The translations under genes and the position numbers were made by a program. From CAZNUM01 sp964539305 (lineage in GTDB: Bacteria > Fidelibacterota > Marinisomatia > Marinisomatales > TCS55), in the NCBI GenBank assembly GCA_964539305.1, contig CAZIIM010000037.1, positions 1 through 13,464 on the forward strand: a DNA stretch of 13,464 nucleotides, given 5' to 3'. Below, one piece after another: positions 1 to 5,956 of this stretch. How positions within the stretch are numbered: the first letter of the stretch is position 1; each line of letters opens with the position of its first letter. The notes beneath the pieces are model-generated. The model worked only from the letters and a program-made list of their open reading frames with translations, did no database searches and had not been told where the DNA came from.

Positions 1-140
1 TCCGCCTCATATGCCGGAAGGCCACGAGCCTCAAAGTCTAATACGGCGACCGTGGATTTATTCTGCTGATTTGCCGCAAAGAGAAAACAGAAAAGCCAAA
101 TAGGAATAGAAGTAATAATTCCGGTTCTAGCTGTTTTCAA
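1..140 (-). CDS. N-terminus of an exported protein with a VAVLDFEARG motif (CsgG/FlgO/TolB-like), cut by the window edge
   Basis: Reading the minus strand from a TTG at 140-138 gives an open frame of 46 full codons to the window edge. It starts with a short basic stretch (Leu/Met-Lys-Thr-Ala-Arg), then a hydrophobic segment rich in I, P, W, L and F (about residues 7-22), then Ala-Ala, a Sec-type signal peptide pattern. The next segment contains VAVLDFEARGL (about residues 31-41). In CsgG-, FlgO- and TolB-N-like envelope proteins such a strand opens the mature domain. No ATG lies between the in-frame stop (149-147) and the hydrophobic stretch. TTG was chosen because AAAGGA sits about 10 nt upstream. 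The ATG at 147 is in another frame and stops after six codons. Only the start is visible, so the family assignment is tentative: an envelope lipoprotein or outer-membrane assembly factor is the likely class. Confidence 0.5.
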   Translation of the reverse strand, partial: MKTARTGIITSIPIWLFCFLFAANQQNKSTVAVLDFEARGLPAYEA

Positions 141-189
141 GAGACATTATTCCTTTGTTGGTTTTTATAAAGAAATAAGAGAAATTTAA

Positions 190-220
190 GGGGAGCGGAA
201 AGGGGTCCCCACCGCTCCCC
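190..220 (-). terminator. GC-rich hairpin: possible terminator or leader hairpin
   Basis: GGGGAGCGG at 190-198 pairs perfectly with CCGCTCCCC at 212-220. Inside the 13-nt loop GGGG (202-205) and CCCC (207-210) can pair again. Read on the minus strand, the hairpin is followed by a T-rich but interrupted tract (TTAAATTTCTCTTATTTC). That could be a weak Rho-independent terminator for the upstream genes. It could equally be a leader hairpin, since it ends about 50 nt before the TTG start of the left-edge gene. The structure is seen directly; the role is inferred. Confidence 0.45.
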
Positions 221-472
221 CCTACAATCCATAAACCGGGTCCAGGCGTAGCAACTCCTTGGAATGATCCGGTGTGTCTGGTACAGATTAAATCTGAGGT
301 CAGGGAAACCATACGTGTCATGACAGGCCGGTATAATGGTTTGATTGTTCTTAGTCCTTAGCTACTCAGGATTCGGTTTACATCTAACAATACCACCCAT
401 TCTCAGCGCTGCGGAAAAAAAGTTGTAAAAATTTTTGTTTTCTTTTAAACAGCTGGAAAGAACAACTGGGTG

Positions 473-572
473 TTTATCTCTAAACTTTAGTCATTAAGCC
501 TTCGACTTGTTCTGCTCCGCAGAACAGCTCAGGCAGACAAAGCATTTGAGAATTCCGTCATGGTGAGCCTGA
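473..572. repeat. REP-like element, copy 1
   Basis: A 35-base block (473-507) recurs at 609-643 with two C/T differences. It ends in CCTTCGAC (499-506), followed by a perfect 8-bp hairpin TGTTCTGC-TCC-GCAGAACA (508-526) and then GCTCAGG (527-533). The tail near 556-571 (TCATGGTGAGCCTG) resembles the opposite arm of the same kind of dispersed palindrome. CTTCGACAAGCTCAG-type palindromes are known as dispersed intergenic repeats in many bacterial genomes. Here the short AA linker is replaced by a hairpin. Confidence 0.6.
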
Positions 573-608
573 CCCCGCCTGGCCGTTTATCCACTGGATA
601 ACCTTACT

Positions 609-704
609 TTTATCTTTAAACTTTAGTTATTAAGCCTTCGACTGGCGCCCCTGGGCGCCGCTCAGGCGGACAGACATGTATGTCGCGCTGAGCTTGTCGA
701 AGCG
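609..704. repeat. REP-like element, copy 2, with inverted partner
   Basis: Block 609-643 matches copy 1 at 33 of 35 bases. CCTTCGAC (635-642) is followed by a hairpin GGCGCCC-CT-GGGCGCC (644-659) unrelated in sequence to that of copy 1, then GCTCAGG (660-666). An inverted partner closes the element: CTTCGAC (636-642) pairs with GTCGAAG (696-702), and 660-672 pairs with 681-693 at 10 of 13 positions. The whole 635-704 segment can fold as one cruciform-like structure, in the manner of paired REP (REPIN) elements. Confidence 0.65.
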
Positions 705-758
705 CGATCATGTGCATTGAAATAACCTGAATTATTATCCTAAAACAATGGCAATAAC

Positions 759-794
759 GCCTTCGACACGCCCCGCAAAACTGGGCTGCTCAGG
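759..794. repeat. REP-like element, copy 3 (degenerate)
   Basis: The flanks seen in copies 1 and 2 recur: CCTTCGAC (760-767) and GCTCAGG (788-794). Between them is a weaker hairpin with a GCCC (770-773)/GGGC (783-786) stem and a nine-base loop. The upstream 35-base block of the other two copies is not recognisably kept. It lies about 100 bases past the stop of the 748-aa gene, which fits a degenerate intergenic copy. Confidence 0.5.
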
Positions 795-894
795 TAATCA
801 TGTACCTCGTTATAATATAAAAATACCGGTTGTCCTGAAACTATCTTGGCTCACGTGCCCTCGGTGGGCAGAGAACAAAATAGTGAAAAGTCTT

Positions 895-3141
895 TTACTC
901 TGGTAAAGTGTAGCGGCGGTTCATTGTCGCTGAATCACGCCAGGTATCCCCATCCCAGTACTGAACCTTCCGGAAATAATCCAGCAGTTCAGGATCATTG
1001 TAAGGCAAGGGCTCCCGATCGGGAAATCTCAATGCATATAAGTTATAATATCCATCAGCTAAATCAACAAACAGTACTTCCATTTTTGTATTCAAAAAAT
1101 AGAACATATCAATAAACCGCTTTTTTGTCAACGATGGTCCGGATAATAAAAATTTAATTTTATCATTTTTCAGAATTATTTCACGGGTTACATCACGATT
1201 GTTTTTCCCTGACAAGCGTGTAAAATGGGTAAGGGGAAATTTCAAATAATAAATTGCATTTCCGAGGGGTTCAGTACGGTTTGTATAATAATCCTGACTC
1301 TGGGGGGAAGCACCGTACATTTTAAAAGGATCCAATACTACCAGAATACCCGTCCTGTAATTATTATTCGTTCCTGTCGCCAGGATTTCCTTTACACCAT
1401 TACCAGGCCAAACATCAGCAACTGTTATATCGGAAAAAGCACCGCTGTTCCAGTAATCGCTCAGAATTTTCCCCTCAATTGAAACAGTCATAATACGGGT
1501 CGGGAAAAAATCATGCTGGCTCGTACAAATAATTTCTTTTATCCCATCAAAATTACAGTCATCCACTTCAATTAAGCGTACAGAGAAAAGATCGGGATAA
1601 ATATTGTCACCATAGACCATGGTCTTTCCAGTATTGATTTTCCAATCAATATTTCCGGCCGCATTGTAACAGACCAGATTCCCAACCAAGTCCGAAGGCA
1701 GATGATCTGAACTACAGTTATATCCGACCAAAATTTCCGGCTCATCATCCCCATCAATATCTTCAATAATGATTCTCTTTGAACTTACACCCGGCTCTGT
1801 TTTCCACAGAGCAAAGCCATATTTATTCCTGATGACAACTCGATCTTCATTCGTCTTCGTGAATGAAGCAGGCTCCCCGTTCTTCACAATCCCAAACCAG
1901 AACCCCAGAAACAACATCACTACAAACACCATGGCACTCAGGGTAACACCATTGGCATGATCTTTCACAAACTGACGGGAACGCTCCTTGATCTGGCGAC
2001 GCTGAAGGTACAACACCTCCCGCCTGGCGAGAACTTCTTCATAACTCTGAACCGGGATCAGGTTTATGCTTCTTCGGGGATAGCGGGACTGAAGTTGTTT
2101 TATCACCGCCCGGGCTTCTTTCAATTGTTTTCTGGGAAGAACAACCGTACTGACACCACTGTAAAACGCCGCCTCCAGTTTGGGCGGTAACATATCCTTA
2201 TTCACCGGCAGGACGTTCCCGTCCTCATCCAAAGCCCCCGTAAAAGCCACATCCTCATACACCACATACTTAAAAGGTCGATTCCGGTTATAAGTGTACA
2301 GCCCCATCCCCCCTAATACCGCCAGAATCAGTCCGATGGAATTCCCACCCAGATGGGTAGCCGGCTGATCAATGGAATACTCCAGACGTAAGGAACGCTT
2401 CTCCGGAAGTTTGTGCCGCAACTTTAAATACGCACACACCTGACGACTCTGGTCTGAAAAAAGATTACCTGTCTCCACCAGGTGCGACACCACCCGAACC
2501 TGGTCCATTACCTCTTTCTGTCTCACCCGAAGGTGGCTCAGTTCCACCCGGCTTATTATCCCTGTGTTCTCCTCCCCCTGATGCACCACGAACAACCCCA
2601 ACACCGAATCACTGGAAGACACATGACCACGCCTGTGCCATTCAACTCCGACCTCTGCTTTAACCTCAGAAGAAACCCTGGGGAGTACCTGGGCTCTAAA
2701 GGCGGTTTCATCCAATTCCTTCCCGGAAGAAAGAAGTGCTTCTACTCCCGAATCAGTAAAACCCGCTAACCCGGCTTCACTCAACATGGCTGTCAGTTCA
2801 GAATAAGCCTGTAAACGGATATACGCCCTTACCAGACTGAAAACCGCCTTCCGGTAGGCTTTGGGAAAATCATCTTTGCTCAATCTCGAAAGACTGAACG
2901 TTAATATCTCTGGACTTAAGGTCTGAAAGTCTTGCTTCCGGCCCCGCTCGATGACCTGGGATAAAAGTAAACTCAGCTCCGTCTCGTAGGACTGGCGCTG
3001 GGAGGGGTGAATGGTTTCCTCCACCCTGTTGTACAAGCGCTCAAGAATCTTCAGCTGCAAGGCCAGCCAGGGCGTGGAATGAACCGACTTCAACCCATCG
3101 TCAAAAGCCTCCTCAAATGCCAGCAGGGAAATTTCAGGCAT
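895..3141 (-). CDS. Membrane protein with cytoplasmic Lon-like (S16) domain and extracytoplasmic FG-GAP-like region
   Basis: The protein has 748 residues. Residues 1-150 are mostly helical with no recognised family. Residues about 180-350 look like the proteolytic domain of Lon (S16): GGNSIGL (265-271) sits where Lon has its Ser-containing DGPSAGL box, and TGALDEDGNVLPV (301-313) followed by KLEAA and STVVLP matches the Lon core in order and spacing. A basic stretch (about 380-394) precedes a single membrane segment (399-419), so the N-terminal part should be cytoplasmic. The C-terminal part has three FG-GAP/VCBS-like motifs with acidic loops: DIDGDDEPEI (461-470), DDCNFDGIKEI (527-537) and DVWPGNGVKEI (576-586). 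No signal peptide is seen. The ATG start has GAGG eight bases upstream. It is last in a three-gene set of unknown function. Possible roles are a transmembrane sensor or a membrane-anchored protease or pseudoprotease. The architecture is fairly sure; the function is unknown. Confidence 0.75.
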   Translation of the reverse strand: MPEISLLAFEEAFDDGLKSVHSTPWLALQLKILERLYNRVEETIHPSQRQSYETELSLLLSQVIERGRKQDFQTLSPEILTFSLSRLSKDDFPKAYRKAVFSLVRAYIRLQAYSELTAMLSEAGLAGFTDSGVEALLSSGKELDETAFRAQVLPRVSSEVKAEVGVEWHRRGHVSSSDSVLGLFVVHQGEENTGIISRVELSHLRVRQKEVMDQVRVVSHLVETGNLFSDQSRQVCAYLKLRHKLPEKRSLRLEYSIDQPATHLGGNSIGLILAVLGGMGLYTYNRNRPFKYVVYEDVAFTGALDEDGNVLPVNKDMLPPKLEAAFYSGVSTVVLPRKQLKEARAVIKQLQSRYPRRSINLIPVQSYEEVLARREVLYLQRRQIKERSRQFVKDHANGVTLSAMVFVVMLFLGFWFGIVKNGEPASFTKTNEDRVVIRNKYGFALWKTEPGVSSKRIIIEDIDGDDEPEILVGYNCSSDHLPSDLVGNLVCYNAAGNIDWKINTGKTMVYGDNIYPDLFSVRLIEVDDCNFDGIKEIICTSQHDFFPTRIMTVSIEGKILSDYWNSGAFSDITVADVWPGNGVKEILATGTNNNYRTGILVVLDPFKMYGASPQSQDYYTNRTEPLGNAIYYLKFPLTHFTRLSGKNNRDVTREIILKNDKIKFLLSGPSLTKKRFIDMFYFLNTKMEVLFVDLADGYYNLYALRFPDREPLPYNDPELLDYFRKVQYWDGDTWRDSATMNRRYTLPE

Positions 3142-3188
3142 GAATCACGCCTCAAGGTCCGTAAAAAACAAATCCTTAAAATTTGGGA

Positions 3189-3869
3189 TCAATTATACAA
3201 ACAAAAATAGACCGGTTGTTCAGTAAGATCGGGGAGCTTCACCCGGGTAAGATTCCGGTGAAGTGAAACCAGTTTGGAACCAGGTATATCAGCGTTTTTC
3301 TTTGCTGTAATTACAAGTAACTTTGTTAATCCAGCTGAATCTTGATCCTGAGCTGACTTTAATTCTACATGAACCAGATCATCCTCAACCGAAAGATCCA
3401 GACGGTTATTTTGATCATCCACTAATGCGATCCGCCCCCGGATTTCATTTCCCTCGGTCTTGAAACACAAACGTGGCCTGGCAATGGAAAGAGAATCTTT
3501 TAAAGGATCAATATTTTTTGTTTTGGGGATAACGGCCTGACCTTCGGCATTTACCAGGAAATAATCAGAACGATTTTCCGGAAAAATAATATTGAATTGA
3601 ATTTCTTCCGGGTGTTGGCTGATAAAATAGAGCCTGTAACACTCTGCTTCCGGGTCGTCAAAGACCCGAATGATATTCTCACCCTTGCCATATTTCAACG
3701 TTCCCCGTCTTTTCATATGTCCCGGTGGCCATTCCTCACCGGCGGCGACCAACCCGGAAATTTGTCGCCAGGGACTGACCTTGTGGAATAATTCCAACGG
3801 CGCATCGGGTTTAAAGGTTAAAAAAGACCCGATAAAATTTTCTGCTGCACGATTTGACATGGTCCTCAT
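3189..3869 (-). CDS. Hypothetical beta-rich cytosolic protein
   Basis: A 226-residue protein that I do not recognise. It has no signal peptide and no membrane segment. The middle and C-terminal parts (about 85-220) alternate short hydrophobic and charged stretches typical of beta-strands, for example around residues 115-145 and 165-205. The start codon directly follows the TAG stop of the 345-aa gene (stop 3870-3872, ATG 3867-3869), so it is probably translated by coupling. A second ATG three codons in (3860) is an alternative start. The next gene, the Lon-like/FG-GAP membrane protein, starts 47 nt downstream. The fixed order with its neighbours suggests a shared role, possibly as a soluble partner of the membrane protein, but nothing in the sequence shows this. 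Confidence 0.65.
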   Translation of the reverse strand: MRTMSNRAAENFIGSFLTFKPDAPLELFHKVSPWRQISGLVAAGEEWPPGHMKRRGTLKYGKGENIIRVFDDPEAECYRLYFISQHPEEIQFNIIFPENRSDYFLVNAEGQAVIPKTKNIDPLKDSLSIARPRLCFKTEGNEIRGRIALVDDQNNRLDLSVEDDLVHVELKSAQDQDSAGLTKLLVITAKKNADIPGSKLVSLHRNLTRVKLPDLTEQPVYFCLYN

Positions 3870-4907
3870 CTATACTCTAAAGACGATTTTTACATCTGCG
3901 GAAAAAATCTTTTTAGCATTCTTTATCACATATTCAAACTTATTACGGTAGAATTGCTGGTATTCCTGAAGAGTCAGATGGCCACCAAAGGACTTACATA
4001 AGTATTCAAAATAAGTCTGTGAAATACCTCCGTCAGTGAAATCCCGCATAATGGAGGTGAGGGCACAGGTAAAGTAGTCACACTCTTCCGGTGTCAGTTT
4101 CCCTTTTTGACAGTACTGTTGAAGAATATTCTTTTTCACCTGGCGAATGGTATCTGCCACCATTTCTTCCAGGGAGAGGGCCAGATCCGGCTCTTCATAG
4201 GTCAGGAGGGGATCCGCCAGGTCCGGGAGTCCCCAATTTACCTGCCGTACACAGGCCAACAGATCCACCACCGCTACCGACTTATTTTTTCTTTCAACAA
4301 ATTCCTCCAACACCTGCTCCATGTCCCGGGTCAGGAGTCCGGCTTTTGCCTGGTGGAGCGCCTTTTGGATGTCTTCATGATCCACCAACGAGGCTTCCGG
4401 CGAGATGAAAATTCTGGGTCCAAACAATGGGTGGTTCTGTTTCTGCCAATCAGCATGTTTTTCCAGCAGGTAGTGTAAACTGCGGTAAAACACACGACCG
4501 ACGGGATCCCGGAGTGAAAAAATTCGAATGGATTCCTGCCGCACCACTGAGAGCAGTAGTTTTCTGATGGCCTGTTCAAATTCTTCATCCGAAGCGGATA
4601 ACCGGGGGGCAAAATACATCTCCAGTTCGTAAAAGACCCCTTTTTCATCCCGGGCGAACAGGGGACCAATAAAATCCAGGGCCAAATCCACAACTTCAGC
4701 TTCGGTGTCCCTCCACTCGTTCACCAGACCGGTTTTATGAACCAATATATCCCGTGTCGATTGAATAAAATAGGCCACGACCAGCTGTATTTCGGTCTTT
4801 TTCCCTTTGCCACGACACAGTGTTTCCAGGGCTGATTTAATCGTCGGCTTCACACTGTTACACAGATTAGTAGAATTCCGATCGCAATAATCCCCTTCCA
4901 ATGACAT
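3870..4907 (-). CDS. Hypothetical helical cytosolic protein, first gene of the three-gene unknown set
   Basis: A 345-residue protein that is predicted mostly helical, rich in Glu, Lys and Leu, with no signal peptide or membrane segment. A distinctive block is VVDLALDFIGPLFARDEKG (72-90), followed by FYELEMYFAPRL (92-103) and a basic helix (IRKLLLSVVRQESIRIF, 114-130). This feels like a conserved family that I have not been able to name. Its helix arrangement could suit a regulatory or nucleic-acid-associated protein, but no helix-turn-helix or catalytic motif is evident. The ATG at 4907 was kept because no better start is in frame, although no clear Shine-Dalgarno precedes it. It begins 116 nt after the stop of the flavin subunit gene, so it could be a separate transcript or a read-through of the large operon. 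Confidence 0.65.
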   Translation of the reverse strand: MSLEGDYCDRNSTNLCNSVKPTIKSALETLCRGKGKKTEIQLVVAYFIQSTRDILVHKTGLVNEWRDTEAEVVDLALDFIGPLFARDEKGVFYELEMYFAPRLSASDEEFEQAIRKLLLSVVRQESIRIFSLRDPVGRVFYRSLHYLLEKHADWQKQNHPLFGPRIFISPEASLVDHEDIQKALHQAKAGLLTRDMEQVLEEFVERKNKSVAVVDLLACVRQVNWGLPDLADPLLTYEEPDLALSLEEMVADTIRQVKKNILQQYCQKGKLTPEECDYFTCALTSIMRDFTDGGISQTYFEYLCKSFGGHLTLQEYQQFYRNKFEYVIKNAKKIFSADVKIVFRV

Positions 4908-5023
4908 TCATGGTATTGGAATCATCGAGTTGCAACACCTGCTGGAAATTAAACGAAATCAGGACTGATTGTCCAACTTAAATTCAATTGATTGCCAGAT
5001 AAACTGGGATGAACTAAATCAGA

Positions 5024-5956
5024 CTATACACATAAATGGTGATAGCATTTCTTGAGGTACAAGGCCATCATTTCACGGCGGTATTTCAGTGGAAATAAAT
5101 CATTATCAATTGTCTGGCACCGCTTTCGAACCTGGCGCTGGAAAACTTCCAGTGTATTGGGACGGACAGATCCCTCCACCAGGACCGGTGCCGGGGAAAC
5201 CCCATTGACTACAATCCGAATACGATCGTTCCCATCGCGACATCCAGCCACAGTCAGGGAAGTGAAATCCAGACTGTGGCGCAATCGCAATTTTTTAAAC
5301 CACCATTTTGGGGGTACCATGGGAATCTCAACCTCCAGAAGGAGTGATCCTCCTTCAAAATAACGTAACGGATTTAATCCGTCTTGCTGGTAGATCTTTT
5401 CCAGAGGAATTTTTTGCACTTTAGCTCCGTCATGGTAGGAGACTACCGCTCCCATGGCCATCAGAGCCGGGGCCAGGTCCGAAACATTCCGGGCATAGCA
5501 CTTCTGGGTACTTCCTGTAATCTGGCAGGTACTGCCACTGTCCCGCAGGCAGGAACCCACCGCCTGCCTCCATTCTTCAGACTGATTATAAAAGGAGCAT
5601 CGGTTCCTCACGAGGAGGTTTCCACCCACCGTGGCGTTTTTACGGATCACAGGGGTGGCTATTACAGCAGCAGCTTCCCGGAGTAAAGGCCAGGTTTGCT
5701 TCACCAGCGGAGACGTTTTAACTGCTTCGATTGAAGTTAAAGCGCCGATTCGAAGTCCTCTGCGGCTCTTTTTAATGAATCGCAGGGTGTCAATGGAGTA
5801 GAGGTCGATGAGGGTACCGGCAGATTCCAATGCCTGCTTCCGATGGATCTGAACATCCGTTCCCCCTCCCAGGAAAACAGAATCCCCTTCCCATTTCTGT
5901 GCCAACCGCACCGCTTCTTTTACCGTACGGGGTTTCAGGTATTGACTGACCTTCAT
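5024..5956 (-). CDS. hcrB: 4-hydroxybenzoyl-CoA reductase-type FAD/[4Fe-4S] subunit (beta)
   Basis: A 310-residue FAD-binding subunit of the xanthine oxidase family. In this enzyme class it passes electrons between the FeS subunit and the electron donor. The FAD-binding part shows FLGGGTDVQ (28-36) and ATVGGNL (108-114). A CO-dehydrogenase-flavoprotein-like C-terminal domain follows, from about 190. The telling feature is an inserted loop with Cys120, Cys136, Cys144 and Cys153 and the context RCSFYNQSEEWR. 4-Hydroxybenzoyl-CoA reductase beta subunits differ from other family members by an inserted loop that binds a [4Fe-4S] cluster through four cysteines and allows the low-potential reductive reaction. 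The length is close to the Thauera subunit (about 324 aa). The start overlaps the stop of the large-subunit gene as ATGA. A related enzyme acting on another aromatic acyl-CoA cannot be excluded. Confidence 0.8.
   Translation of the reverse strand: MKVSQYLKPRTVKEAVRLAQKWEGDSVFLGGGTDVQIHRKQALESAGTLIDLYSIDTLRFIKKSRRGLRIGALTSIEAVKTSPLVKQTWPLLREAAAVIATPVIRKNATVGGNLLVRNRCSFYNQSEEWRQAVGSCLRDSGSTCQITGSTQKCYARNVSDLAPALMAMGAVVSYHDGAKVQKIPLEKIYQQDGLNPLRYFEGGSLLLEVEIPMVPPKWWFKKLRLRHSLDFTSLTVAGCRDGNDRIRIVVNGVSPAPVLVEGSVRPNTLEVFQRQVRKRCQTIDNDLFPLKYRREMMALYLKKCYHHLCV

Larger units (their letters stand above)
141..894. other. Gene-free intergenic region with repeats and a strong hairpin
   Basis: About 750 bases separate the stop of the 748-aa membrane protein (895) from the partial exported-protein gene (start 140). 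Neither strand shows a convincing gene. The 64-residue minus-strand frame at 127-321 runs through the GC-rich hairpin and has no recognisable domain. The plus-strand frame at 846-1115 overlaps the 3' end of the real minus-strand gene. What the region does hold is three REP-like elements (about 473-794), a GC-rich inverted repeat at 190-220 and AT-rich spacers. Promoter and leader of the left-edge gene must lie here, but no convincing -35/-10 pair was found. Confidence 0.7.

Noticed and set aside
127..321. 64-residue minus-strand reading frame
   Set aside because: It runs through the GC-rich hairpin, has no domain-like sequence and its end overlaps the better-supported start of the left-edge secreted protein.
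473..794. CRISPR array
   Set aside because: The three repeats are imperfect, unevenly spaced, internally palindromic with differing hairpins, and there are no cas genes.
856..870. Hairpin TGCCC/GGGCA just after the membrane protein gene as a terminator
   Set aside because: The stem is only five base pairs and no T-run follows on the minus strand.
846..1115. 89-residue plus-strand reading frame
   Set aside because: It is largely antisense to the 3' end of the 748-aa membrane protein and shows no family features.
4908..5023. Possible promoter before the three-gene unknown set (minus strand TTGGAC at 4976-4971, 17-nt spacer, TTTAAT at 4953-4948)
   Set aside because: The -10-like box is good but the -35-like box matches poorly; in AT-rich sequence this is not enough to call a promoter. 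A weak CCAG/CTGG hairpin here lacks a T-run, so no terminator is called either.
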